From contig NC_092191.1 of the NCBI RefSeq assembly GCF_043641665.1, positions 22,439,066-22,503,065 of the forward strand: a stretch of DNA of 64,000 nt, read 5' to 3'. Made by a program: the position numbers and the translations under genes. Numbering within the stretch: the stretch's first letter is position 1; each line of letters starts with the position of its first letter. Source of the stretch: Enoplosus armatus (Eukaryota; Chordata; Actinopteri; Centrarchiformes; Enoplosidae). This document shows, piece after piece, positions 49,045 through 61,200 of this stretch. The notes under the pieces were generated by a model. The model worked only from the letters and a program-made list of their open reading frames with translations, did not search any database and had not been told where the DNA came from.

Positions 49045-49143
49045 GGCCAACCTACGGTACCACAACACTGGGGAGCCACCTGGGGGAGGGCCCGAGCACC
49101 ACCTGCCCCTAATAGGGGTTGGGGTCCTAACCCACATCCTAAT
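49045..49143. repeat. Direct repeat, right copy
   Basis: Partner of 48030-48145, with caccacctgcccctaatagg in place of caccacctgcccccaatagg and a few other differences. The minus-strand L2 fragment starts immediately after it. Confidence 0.85.
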
Positions 49144-50150
49144 CATGAGCAAGCACTTTGATGACAGTGGCAAGGCAAAACTTCCTTTTAAGAGGCAGAA
49201 ACTTCGAGCAGAACCAGACTCTAGGTGGGGGGGGGGGGGGGTCATCTGCTTTGACCGGTTGGGTTGGACAGAGAGAGACAAACAGACAGACAGACAGACA
49301 GATAGACAGGCAGAGATGTATAGCAGCACCAGCAGTAGCCATAGCAACTATAATTATAATAACAATGGAAATATGACTGATAGTAGTAGTTACAGTTGTG
49401 ATAATAACTGAGATATGATTAATAATAGCAATAACAACTTCAATAGAAACAGAACTACGACTAAACATAATAACTGTAGTGATGAGAGTCAGGCAGGCCC
49501 ATGGCAGCAGCAGCAGCCAGGTGTACCAGGACCACGATCCACAGGAACCTGCGAGACGAGAAAGCACAGAGAAACTCCGGGGAAGATATAAAGTTAGTAA
49601 CATGCATCGGAGGGACATGAATGTGTAAAGATGGAGAGGGAGAGGAGGAAAGCTCAGTGCATCATGGGAAGTCTCCCAGCAGTGTAGGCCTATAGCAGCA
49701 TAACTAGGGGGCTGGTCCAGGCAGGCCTGAGCCAGGCCTAACTATAAGCATTATCAAAAAGCAAAGTTTTAAGCCTACTCTTAAAAGTAAAGAGTGTGTC
49801 TGCCTCCCGGACTCAAACTGGGAGCTGATTCCACAGGAGAGGAGTCTTATAGGTGAAGGCTCTGGCTCCTGCTCGGCTTTTGGAGACTCTAGGAACCACA
49901 AGCAGAGTGCAGTTCTCTCATGGAGTAATAGGGTACTATGAGCTCTTTAAGATATGATGGTGCCTGACCAATAAGAGTTTTGTGGGTGAGGAGAAGGATT
50001 TTAAACTCTATTCTGGATTTTAAGGGAGCCAATGCAGAGAAGCTAATACTGGAGAAATATGATCTCCAGATCAAGGACAACCCCAAGATTCCTCACGGTG
50101 GCGCTGGAGGCCAGGGCAATGCCATATAGAGTAACAATATCCTTAGATGC
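49141..50150 (-). mobile_element. L2-type LINE 3' end, inverted copy
   Basis: Reverse complement of the 3' portion of the L2 at 44176-46397. From high to low coordinates: a degraded ORF2 C-terminus (minus-strand frames give [20 protein letters not shown] and SFLESPKAEQE-like segments), the UTR with tcttccccggagtttc, a tgtc tract inverted at about 49270-49310, and the aaggaagttttgccttgcc block near 49170. A G-run of about 13 sits at 49229. Frameshifts and missing pieces make it non-functional. The distal tail is absent. Confidence 0.85.
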
Positions 50151-50358
50151 TAAATAATAAATAACATCCCTCAGTGTTATGTGAGCACTATAAAATAAGA
50201 AGAATCAGTGCTTTTGAGCATATATACACATACAATATAATACATTATGTTGTGTGTGTGTCTGTGTTTGGTTAAGGGGAAAGATAACTCTAGTCCACAC
50301 TCCAACATAGTGTGTGGCAGTAATGCACCTTAACGCTGGTTGCCACCTGCCATAAAAC

Positions 50359-50480
50359 AGAATCAGAAATACTTTATTGATCCCTGGGGGGAAATTATAC
50401 AAGTTACAGGTGCTCCCATTCAAGAGTAGAAAAGTAGCATACATTTAGAAATGATAAGTATGTACAAATATAAGATAAAA
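50359..50480 (-). mobile_element. Rex1-like LINE 3' UTR fragment
   Basis: A short third copy of the cagaatcagaaatactttat/tgatccctgggggg LINE 3' end with the adjoining ggtgctcccattcaagag and tagaaaagtagcata segments. It ends in an AT-rich tract with (at)n(gt)n at about 50518-50543. Confidence 0.8.
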
Positions 50481-50559
50481 AATGATAATAATAATAATAA
50501 AAAATAATAAAAAAAAATATATATATATATATATGTGTGTGTGTGAAAGAAATAAAGAA

Positions 50560-50741
50560 GAAGAGAAGTCTCCTTCCTTTCTCGTGCTCCACATTTTCCG
50601 GTAGGTGGCGGTAAAGTATCGGCAAGCTGTTTCGCCGCTCGCCAATAAATCCAAAGAAGTAGAAGAAGTAAAACGTGTATCAGCTGAGCTGGCTGATGTG
50701 AAAACCCTATTTCATAGTAACGATAACGACAGATTATTGGG
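50560..50741 (+). promoter_or_regulatory. Presumed fam98a 5' UTR/promoter-proximal region
   Basis: GC content rises compared with the AT-rich repeats upstream, and ggtaggtggcggtaaag and tttcgccgctcgcc appear within 160 bp of the start codon. No TATA box is obvious. The transcription start cannot be placed from sequence alone. The LINE fragment and simple repeat end just upstream. Confidence 0.4.
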
Positions 50742-53700
50742 ATGGAGAATGACATTCTCGTCTCTCTTGAAGATTTAGGGTAAGCCAGAAAAACTTAACA
50801 TGTGCGCCACTTTATGAATATGACGTGCAAAGGGTGGCATCCCAGTGGCCAGCTCTCCCTGTCTGTCGCATTTTAGCTAGCGCATTAGGGTGAAGCTTGC
50901 TTTAGCAAAACGGCTAACTTTCTGTTGTTGCTGACGTTAGTCGGAGGGTGATGGTGATTTTTTTTCCTAGCCATTTATGTTCGTCATGGCTATGTGTGTG
51001 TGTACCGGTATTAATAGACCAGCAGACAGAGTTTACACGTTGTGCCACAAGCTGCGTCAGCAGAAGCTAAACCCGTCGTGATTCATATCAGGATAGCTCC
51101 GACGCAGTACTTTCTCCCCACCAATTCTAGCCCAACTTTCTAAAAACAACTGATTCATTGATTCGATAGTCCTTGGTTAATTACTTATATGCGGAAATAT
51201 CAACTAGCCCCCCACAATGTGGTAGAGGTCCCCGGCCAATTTCTGTGCGGCTTGCACGTTTCGCAGTAAGCAAGACCTCCTTAAATTAACAGATTTTAAA
51301 ATGTCGATTGGTGTCATTGGCGAACGCAAGTACCAGCACTTGGAGTCTTGAGTGTCAAACCTGGTTCTGCGCACTAAACCAAACCCCAGCTTTGCTTATC
51401 ATCGCTGCACTGATACGGGAGGCAAAGAGTTCAGATTGAATAAGTTTTTTTATGTGTTTCTATATGAGCTATGTGCGTCTCTTTGTAGGTACCAAGGCCC
51501 TCTGTTGGAGGAAGGGGCTCTGGATTCAGCTGTGGGTAGAGGAGCAGCTTCGCCTGAGTTTACCAAGCTATGTGCCTGGATCGTCTCAGAGCTTCGACTG
51601 TACTGCAAGCTGGAGGAGAATGTCCACGCCACTAACTGTAAGACATATTTTAATACCATTAAGTGAGGTTTCTCCCTCCTGATGCAGAATTAAGAGGATG
51701 TATTGAACAGTGACAGAAGGGTCGCACATCAAATGGTCCTGTGGGTGTCATTTCCCTTTCATGCTAGATAAAGGTTGATGGCGATGGCAAAGAAGTGAAA
51801 AATATAATACTTACTTACTGTACTTCTGTTAAATGGCACGCTATGGTTAAGTCATTAGGTTACATTACTAAGCGTTTCATTGATGATAGAAGTTGTCTCA
51901 AATTCATCAGTAAGGATTGCTGCCAAAACTAATGTAATTGGCTGTATTGCTTAGACTGGGTATGTGTGAGATTTAACCAGACTGTTTATGTGCCTCATGA
52001 CATCACGTCTGGTGTGTTGCGTCCTTCTACCCCTCCCCAGGTCCGAGCGAGGCAGAGAGTTTCCAGCTGGAGATGAGCGGTCTGCTGTCGGAGCTCGCCT
52101 GTCCTTACTCTGTCCTCACCAGCGGAGACATCACCCAGAGGCTCCTCAACAGGACCGACTGCCTGCTGCTCCTCAGTATGATAACGGCAATTTGAAGACC
52201 TCTCAATATTAAGAGCAGCTTCACCCTAAATCTTTTGTGGAAGGAAAGCATTGCTGCATTGGCCTGTGGGCTGAAGGGCTTAAGTCTGCTGCACTTTGCA
52301 TGGACTGTTGTGCCACACCCACCTCTGATAAAGTGTTGCACAGTCATATATTGTGAATGTGAACTGCTTTGCCGCACAGGGTGTTGACATTGCATGCAGC
52401 CACCACTAGATGCCAGCATAAGCACCTTAGTTTTTCGAGCATCTGCACATCCACAGAGATGTTTTCACTCATTCTGGCTGATTAGACCTCTGCTCAGGTG
52501 GAAGTTGGATGGAGCTGTGCTGAAATGACGTGACAAAAACAAAAAGTAACAGGAGATTGAGGGAGAAATGCAAATCTAATACAGCCTGTACATGCCCACA
52601 TAACCCTGAAAAGAGATTTAATCAGGCCTTTAGGAGGTTTAAAGGTCCCACACCTGTGGCAGACATTTTTGTTGTTGTATTGATTGTTTTGCATCAGTGT
52701 CTAGCCTCTAACTTCATCGACGCCGCCTAAATCAAGCCTTAGCTAATGAGCGTTAAGGTATGATCACTTTACACACCCACTCTTCAAATATTCACACCCT
52801 CTCCCAGTTTTTCTTCATTCGAAGCCCACACGACAAGACAAATTCAAGCCGTCATTCCTGTTTAGAAACACCGGTGTGCTGTGTTGGGAAATAGAAAAGT
52901 CATCATTTTAGCATGTGCCGTCACCCATTACAATATTCCACAACCAGACTACAATCTCACTTAATTCCCAGCGTAGCCGTGTCCACCTGAACAGATGTCT
53001 AATTAGCGATAACTGAATGGGCAGGCCTTATTTTAGACAAGGGCTGTCGAATATATATATTTTTTCTAAATGAAATGACCCGGAAGTGGCAGCCATGATA
53101 AGAGACAGTTTAATTCTCCTAAATGCTAAGGAGAGGCGCTTCAGTCAGTGCTATCTCCGTTAGCATAGGGTACACAGGGCCATCCTTTTACGGATTGCAG
53201 TGTTTATGTTTATGTTTCTGTGTCAGCACCAGTGTAGGCTTGTTAGGTTGGATTGGCCGCAATATTTTGGCAGGTATCTCCATCTTAAAATAGTACATGT
53301 GAAAATGTTGACTATTGTCCCACACAGCATTTAGCACTGAAGCTGACGTGACTCGTTTCACTTTTCTGCTGACGCTTTTGGCTCACTCTCCCTCAGCAGT
53401 GTTTGTGAAAGCGTAGAGCGCAGCTTTGGGATGGTCGAAACTTCTCACCATACAATAGGCTTTCCTTGCGGCACATATTACGACTTGTCTAACACGTTGT
53501 AAACAAGTGTAAACAAAAATGATAATGGTGCAAGTCGTTTGGGTGTGCCAGTTCAATGGCCCTTGTATTGTGCATGCCAGCTTACTGGCAAACCTAAAGG
53601 TGAGCAGACACTGTGTGTTTTTATTAATCTTGTACTACACAATTTAATCTGACTTTTTGCACGACTAGAACCTGCAACCTCACAAGGCCACTGTAGTATT

Positions 53701-56700
53701 GAAAGTGTTTCTAAAAATGACTCTCTGAACCCTAAACGTTCTGTAACAGCGATTATATATGTAACCACTTTTCTTTTTTTTTTATCTCAGCCTTTCTGGT
53801 GTCTGAGTTGGAGGCGTCGAGGATGATTCTGGTTAATAAGCCTGAGAAGAAAGCCCAGGAGTCCGGCAGCCCTGTGTTCCAGGAACTGAAGGGCATCTGC
53901 ATGGCACTGGGCATGTCCAAGCCTCCAGCTAACATTACCATGTTCCAGTTCTTCAGTGGAATTGAAAAGAAGGTCAGTACAGCAGCATCTGGTAGGGTTA
54001 AACCCATATTTCAAGCTAGGCCATTCTCTTTCAATCCTTGGCAATAGCTACAGAAAAGGCACCCTATAGAACCACAGTGCCATTGGATTGACTTGACTTG
54101 TGCACGGCCTGCTTTTGTCAATGTGGTTTAATGTATTGTTTCTGCTGTTCGATCTATTTTTTAACTTGACACACATCTGTGTGTTGTCCTTTTTCTTTTT
54201 TTTTTGTTGTAGCTGAAAGAAGCCATAAGTAGGGTCCCACCAAGTCACGTAGGAGAGCCCTTGATGAAGAAGACCCTTGGACCTGTGCACTTGGTGAATA
54301 CTAAAAAAACAATAAAGAAATGCAATATAATTGAGGAACACTGCATAAGCGTCTGGCTGTTTAAATACATTTTCTTTTTTTCCAGGAAAAAATTGAAGCT
54401 ATAAACCAAGCACTTGTAAATGAGTATGAAGTGAGAAGAAAAATGTTGTTGAAACGTCTCGATGTGACAGTGCAGTCTTTCGGTTGGTCTGACAGAGCAA
54501 AGGTATGTGGGAACTTTTTTGGTCTGCTCTTTGCGTTACTGAGTTGGTTATGGAAGAACAGCTTGTTTAACACAGAATGGAAAAGTGAAAAAGGCCAAAC
54601 ATACACTGAAAGACAATTTTTTTTGCCATATCTTTCCACATTTTCAAATGGATTAAATGACACAATAATATCTATAATATAATAATGTCTATCTATATCT
54701 ATCTGACATATAGAGATATAGATAGATATAGATGGTTTGCACATCGGTGGTGTTCTCCAAAAATGAAATAAGACTTCCTTTTGTGTGTCGTCCTACAGAC
54801 ACATGCTGAAAAGTTGGCCAAAGTTTACCAGCCACTGCGCTCTGCCCTCGGCACCAAAAGTAAAATCTCTGTGGCCCACCTTCTTGCTGCTCGACAAGAT
54901 TTCTCCAAGATCCTACGTACAAGCAGTGGCAAGATAAGAGAGAAGACTGCTTGTGCTATTAATAAGGTGGGTTGAACACAGTCTTTTTCATGTCAATACC
55001 CTGCTTTTGTCTTGTGAGTTAGGGTTCACATGGGATGCACAGAGGTCCATGTCCCCAAGGCTGTTTGGTGTGTTGTCCAAACAAGTATTTGGCTATTTGG
55101 TGTGTGCTAAAACCTGCAGGCCAAAGAGAATTTTTGATGTGACCATTTCCATCTTTTTAGCGACAGAGGCAGTTTTTTTTCTGTGACACAGAGCCATGTG
55201 TGCCTCCACCTAAAGAATGGGTCTGACGTTATTCAATGTTTCTCTTATTATCCAAAAATCCCACGAAAAGAACCAATGTGTTGGTCTGTCTCGCAATACT
55301 TTACGACTCCCCTACTCTATCTGTAGCTCTCGACAAGCCCAAGCCCACTGGTTCCCACTGAAACCAATGGGCCACAAATATATAATTTCATTATAGATTT
55401 TCATTGTAGATTTACTAAAACAGCGGATCACTGTAGGTTTTAGCAAACGTTGTTCACACTGGAGGAAATAATGTGTTCATAGGGGACTATTATCTATTGA
55501 TACACATTTTGTGTTGTGAAAAAATTCAAAAGAACTTATTAGCAAACTTTTAACACATGTTGTTGATTTAACCAGACAAATATTTGGCCTTAGATAGAAA
55601 GTAGAGAAGGTTCAGAATGTGCTTTCGATGTAGTTTCATACTTTCTAGAACTGTGCACTACATTCAGCAATGCAATGAAGGAAGCCCTGAATGACTCATG
55701 CGCCAGCATCTGGTACATGTTAAAGGGCCGGTGTGTTGGATTTAGTGACATCTAGCGGTGAGGTTGCAGATTGAAACCAACTGATGTCCCCTCTACTCAG
55801 CCTTCCCTTCCAAGCATGTAGGAGAGCCTACGGTGGCTGCGAAAAACACAGAAGGCTTTCTCTAGAGGCTGAGTATTGTTAGTCTGTTCTGGGCTACTGT
55901 AGAAACATAGCGGTGCAACATGGCAGGCGCCGTGGAAGAGGACCCGCCCCCTCTGTAGATAAAAAGGGTTCATACTAAGGTACTAACGAAAACACGTTTC
56001 TTATTTTCACGTGATTATACACAAAAAAAATACTTGTGAATATTGTATTCCATTTCTGCAAATAAATGCCCCTAAATCTAACGCACTGGTGAGTGTCAAA
56101 ATGACAGAAACTTAATCTCATACGCACAACAAACAAAAGCGGGGTCAAATTTGGCTAGTTGGCTTGCTTTTGAACCGTCTTGTTGTAACACGTGTCCTTT
56201 TCTCAGGTTCTAATGGGCCGGGTGCCAGACAGGGGAGGCCGACCCTGTGAGATTGAGGCACCTCCTCCAGAGATGCCCTCCTGGCAGAAGCGTCAAGATG
56301 CTCCACAAGGCGGAGGACACTATGGTGGGAGTGGGCACGGAGGCGGCAGAGGGGGCTACGATCACTACTCCCAAGGTGGCCGTGGAGGATATGAGAGAGG
56401 AGGCGGAGGTGGACATGGAGACAGGGGAGGTAGAGGGGGGGGCAGCAGAGGGGGGAAGGTGCAGGGAGGCTGGGGAGACGGAGGTGGAGGAGGAAGAGGC
56501 GGTTACAACCAGGGCCACTACCAAGATGCAGGAGGTCATCAGGGGGGAGGAGGAGGGAGAGGTGGTTACGGAGGAGGGAACAACCAAGGAGGCTTCCAGG
56601 ACCCTGGCTACCACGGAGGAGGAGGTTACCATGACAATTATCACCAAGATGGAGGCTGGCATCAGGAGAGAGGCGTGGGTCGAGGAGGTCGGGGGGGCAG

Positions 56701-56866
56701 GGGAAGAGGAGGCCGAGGAGGAGGGGGACAAGGAGGAGGCTGGGGAGGGGGAGGGAGAGGGGGCCAGAATTTTAACCAAGGAGGACAGTTTGAACAGTTC
56801 TTCCAACATGGCGGGCAGCACTACAACCAAGCTGGCTTTAATCAAGGCAGACACTACACTAGTTGA
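50742..56866 (+). CDS. fam98a: FAM98A protein
   Basis: Complete in eight coding exons: 50742-50779, 51489-51637, 52041-52175, 53791-53972, 54213-54293, 54386-54502, 54799-54966 and 56207-56866 (TGA). All have AG/GT borders and matching phases, giving 1530 nt and 509 residues, close to the 518 of human FAM98A. The conserved N-terminal domain includes SPEFTKLCAW, FQELKGIC and ALGMSKPPANITMFQFFSG, followed by EKIEAINQA, RLDVTVQSFGWSDRAK and SVAHLLAARQD-SKILRTSSG. The last exon encodes MGRVPDRGGRP, EMPSWQKRQD and then a long Gly-rich RGG/YGG tail ending GQFEQFFQHGG and GRHYTS, which identifies FAM98A over FAM98B. FAM98 proteins associate with DDX1, RTCB and C14orf166 (tRNA-ligase/RNA-transport complexes), and FAM98A is a PRMT1 substrate and partner; the RGG tail is the expected methylation and RNA-binding region. 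The start ATG opens MENDILVSLEDLG, matching the family N-terminus. Confidence 0.97.
55728..56089. mobile_element. Non-autonomous DNA transposon (MITE) in fam98a intron 7
   Basis: Imperfect terminal inverted repeats CCGGTGTGTTGGATTTAG (55728-55745) and the complement of CTAAATCTAACGCACTGG (56072-56089) match at 15 of 18 positions. The roughly 360-bp body has no coding potential and contains aacatggcaggcgccgtgg and gaggacccgccccctctg, which I recognise as a widespread teleost short element. The superfamily is not assigned. It sits about 120 bp before the last-exon acceptor. Confidence 0.75.
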
Positions 56867-57530
56867 AGACACCGTGTGGGGCATTGCAGCAGAGTCCACT
56901 CAAAGACCGACTGCTTAACATGCGTGAACAGATTTTAAATGCCTTATCAGCCAATCTTGAATTTTTGTTGCATGGTTAAAAGTTGACTAAAATGTTAAAT
57001 GAGGACTTGGACATACACACACACACAGATACTGAATACAAACTACAGGCTGTTTTGGAATTATTGCTTTAATACAGAGGGCTTCTTCTAATATAGTCCT
57101 TTTGCTTTTTCATACTAGTGTGTCGGTGTTTTCTCTGCCTCCTCAATACCAATATTGAAGCCAACAGCTCTGTAATAAATAGTTAGTCGATTAGTTGGAC
57201 TCTGCTGTTTTGACCTCATTTTGACACTTGATTAGCCTTATATTGGACATTTTGTTTTGAAAGGTGTTGGTGCACCCACTGTGCACCTCACATTAGAAAT
57301 ACGCCTCATTATTATGCGTAGGATTCTTGAAGTCCTCCAGTGTTGAATTGAATTTGACGATTACTTGAAAACCGCTTCATCTTTCCAGTCTACATTTTTT
57401 TGTTTCTGTAGATTTGACTGGACTCTCCTTTGTTACTTATTTAAAAGATGTCACCTTGCGCCGCTCATGGAAGATTGTGTGCACACAAATATGGATGTTG
57501 GAAGTGTTTTGCATGGATGTATGAATGAGC

Positions 57531-57536
57531 AATAAA
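57531..57536 (+). promoter_or_regulatory. fam98a polyadenylation signal
   Basis: AATAAA lies about 665 bp after the fam98a stop codon, a plausible 3' UTR length. It is the last good signal before the next gene's promoter region. Confidence 0.7.
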
Positions 57537-57784
57537 ATCTGGAAGGAGAACATTATCACTTTTTCATTCAGTGGTCTTATTGCCTAAGTCAAGGAACTGT
57601 AAAATGTTATGATTAGGCAAAATTAAATTCTTGCAGAAAGCTAATTTAAATTTTGCCTGTACAGAAGGTAGAGAGCTGCACATGCACAAAAAAATCAAAA
57701 TAACATAACTGACAATCATTCACATAGTAAATATATACAGTACAGTTGTATCAAGTCAAAAAGCATGTGGGGGTAACGGTAATT

Positions 57785-58150
57785 TGACTTCAGAATTTAC
57801 TAAATGACATACTGAAATTGATTTAAGTGCATAAAAATGTACTACTCAACAACATAATGCTAAAGCAATTACACGATGTCAGTAAACGGAACGGAAGAGC
57901 TTTTATTTTGAATGAGTAGCCCTCATGCTCGCATGAATATTCTCGTCCAAGGGTATTTTAATTAATATTTTATGCCGGGTGTTATTTATGTAAGTTGTAT
58001 TAATTAGCTGCAGTATACGAACTGGTTTTGCAGATTGTGTTAAGTGGTTTAAAATATATAATCGGAGAGGCGAATTGGAAGTACTGGCCACACGTAGACC
58101 TTTTATTTTGAATAATTTTCCCCGGATTGCTTCCTGTGTCACTTTGTTGT
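57785..58150. repeat. 350-bp duplicated block, copy 1 (upstream of next gene)
   Basis: Matches 59575-59925 in the same order: aaatgaca-a-tgaaattgattt, gagcttttattttgaatgag, gaatattctcgtccaag, tattttaattaatatttta, ttatttatgtaagttgtatt, gtggtttaaaatatata, gtagaccttttattttgaat and tgtttcctgtgtcact. It ends about 140 bp before the start codon of the downstream gene, so it occupies the promoter-proximal region. Confidence 0.9.
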
Positions 58151-58292
58151 ATACTCGGTGGCAGCTACAGCCGGTGGAGCCACGCGCGCCCGCTTGTGTG
58201 CCAAAACAGCACATTTGCTGGGTAACTGTTTTCTGTCTTCCTCCTCCTTCATTCGGCCATAACTGAGTTAGCATTCCCTCTTGAGCACGAAC

Positions 58293-61200
58293 ATGTACCG
58301 GCCAGGTAAACCTGCACACGGGCCACCGCCGTTCGGACCTCCACCACCCCATGGCCCTCCTTTCAGACTCGGGGCGCCCTGTCGTGTTCCTCCCCCTGGA
58401 CACTTGCCCCACGGACCCTGTGGACCATTTGCGGCCTCAGCACCGGATAGCCATTTTCTCCACAACCGGCCACCCAGAGGGAACTTCATCAGGGTGTGTA
58501 CACGACGGGCTAATGAAGCTAGCTCGGCTGGCTAACGTTAGCTCGTGATTTAGATAAGGGGGGTTGGCTGGCATGACGCTAACCGGGCAAACAGTAGCTA
58601 CAAATGGAGCTAGCTAATGTACGAGTCTGCTTTTGCACCAGAAGGTAGAGTTGCCTGAGTGCACAGCATCACATATTCTTGCGTGCATTTCTCGTATCAA
58701 ACAAATTCCAATTTCTCCTACAATCTCCGGTATTATGGGGGCACATATAACGCGCGTCACGAGACCGACGAAAGTATCCTAAATCTTGGTGGTTTTACTG
58801 TCCTCCGCCTCCTCACTGTAGTATAGAAAGGTACGGTTTCTCCATATAGATAAAGATACGTTACTGTATACCCATGCCTGAAGTTATCCACGTCTGACAC
58901 AATGCTGGTATGTCTCAAGCTTCAATTAAACCATAGCAGTGCGAGATCATTGAAAACCACAGCATGCGTACTTAAATAGCTGCATTTCCACAGAGGAGGT
59001 GATGCAGGGACAGGTGCAGGAAGCTTGTTTTAGTCCTATATGCAGCTGTGGTCCTTTGACCCTATGTCAACCAGGTATTGGTAGATATTTCTACCAAGGT
59101 AGAGGTAGGACAACCCCTACCTCTGGCGTTATACAAGGTGCGAGGTCACCTCTTGGTGCCTACACTGACATGATATGACTAAAAGAAAAATCAGCTCGTA
59201 AATAAAATCTATCATCTAGGACATGATTAATGTGATACAAGTGGATCAATAAAGGTGTCATCACAAAAGTTACACATCACAGGTTGCATTCGGTTTTGGA
59301 AGTATCTTCTATGGGCCTTGTGGCTCAGCGGTAATGTCAGTAGTTGTTCTTGTGACTCCAGTTTTGCGGTCATGCTAATTGTTTATTTCAAACAAATAAC
59401 ATTTTTTATGTTTTAGTGTTATGTATTACTTAATTTAAGCTTAATAGTTATAATAAGGTAATAAGCGTCGGAAGTACCGTTTTGTACAATCTGAAAGTAG
59501 TGAAAAGTTCCTCTAAGACGTGTGGGTTGGCTGATATGTTTGTGACTCTCTGAGGCCGGACGGCCATATTTTTACCAAATGACATGTTGGGATTGATTTA
59601 AGCGTTACATAACAATGTACTACTCGGATTCAAATGCAGGTCAAAGGTCAGTAAATGCGAGGGAAAACTTGAGGAGCTTTTATTTTGAATGAGTGGCCCT
59701 CTGCTTGTATGAATATTCTCGTCCAAGAATATTTTAATTAATATTTTATGTCGGGTATTATTTATGTAAGTTGTATTAATTAGCTCCAGTTTACGAATTG
59801 ATTTTGCAGATTGTATAAAGTGGTTTAAAATATATACTTGGATAATTAAAACTACTGACCCAAAACGTAGACCTTTTATTTTGAATTATTTTCTCTGGAT
59901 TGTTTCCTGTGTCACTGTCGTGATTTCAGTAATGCCATGACTGCATCAACAGGCTAAAGCTGCACTGAGACCGAATCCGGCGTAGCAGCTAAAATGCCAC
60001 TCCTCCCTTTCATTTTGAATGTGGGTAGTCAGCCGCAGGGGGGCCCGGGGGGAAAAAAGAAAAACGCAGTGCCGCTGTGGCGAAAAGTTGAAGTGGATTT
60101 AGCTCCTAGAGCTCCCACACCGCCACACAAACCCTGCGTTAATTGTAGCAACGCCGGATTTGGTCTGAATGCAGCCTAAGACTAAGAGCCCACTCATGCA
60201 TTCTGTGACGTGGCTCACTTTAAAGCAACTACAAGGAACTTTCCTTTTTTTGTGTCAATTTTGGCAGCTCTGTGGTCAAAAGCAGTAGTGTTCCACTGAC
60301 TCGTGTCGTGCAGATTTTGATCTGGCCAGCGCGTGCGTTTGTTTTGGAAACGAGTGAAAGAAAGACGCAGACAACATATGTCTACTATCCAACAACAGTA
60401 ACACAATATAACAATGAATGTGACCGTAGCGATTACCTAGTACTTGTCAACTAAAGCCTAATCTAGCCACACCAACGTTGCCTAAAGCCTGGCCTCGCAG
60501 TGCTTTTGTTACATTAAGTCAATGCCAATCAAACCTTGCTGCATGTATTGGAAGGGCAAAGCCTGGTCATAAATAGGTTTACTCACTTCAGTGGTCTAGC
60601 CTCTCAACTTTGTACAAACTACTGTCGATTGCCTGGTGCATGATGGTCAGCAACACTGGCTACATCCAGTGTCAGCCATAACCAAAAAATATAACGTCCC
60701 TGCTCCCTTGTTAACTGGCTAACATACTACTCACTTCAAAACTGCTCTTCCGGTATGCATGCCATAGACGTTGGTCGGACCCGGTGACAGGCATGAATAA
60801 TTACTATATAGAAATAGCCAATCTGTTCACTGATGGTCTCGTTTTCTTATGCAGGTCATATAAAGGCATCTGTATTAAATTGAGACATAACCAGTTAAAA
60901 ATCCCTTGTAGTTGCTTTAAGATTTCTCATCCATGGCTTGATGCAGATTAGGACATTAGGACATCAGGACTTGTATCTCATCAAACAATGCAGAAAGCCC
61001 CTGATTACTGACACAAAGTACAATCCACCCGAATCATACCTGTATGATGAAAGTGGCAAGATATCGGTAACTTTATACTTAGAAGGCTTGGAGATCGCTG
61101 TTTGCAACAGCAATTGAATTTTGGTCCTGTTGCACCACAGAGCCACATCTCATGCATGCGACTTCATCTGTTTGTCCTGGCTGACTGCAGAGGTCATCTC

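Noticed and set aside
56210..56899. 229-codon minus-strand and 223-codon plus +1 frames across the fam98a last exon
   Set aside because: Shadow frames of the Gly-rich RGG coding sequence, whose low complexity removes stops in other frames.
59310..59375. tRNA-like sequence (A-box-like tggctcagcggtaa)
   Set aside because: No B box (GGTTCGAATCC type) or cloverleaf could be formed downstream, so neither a tRNA nor a tRNA-derived SINE is supported.
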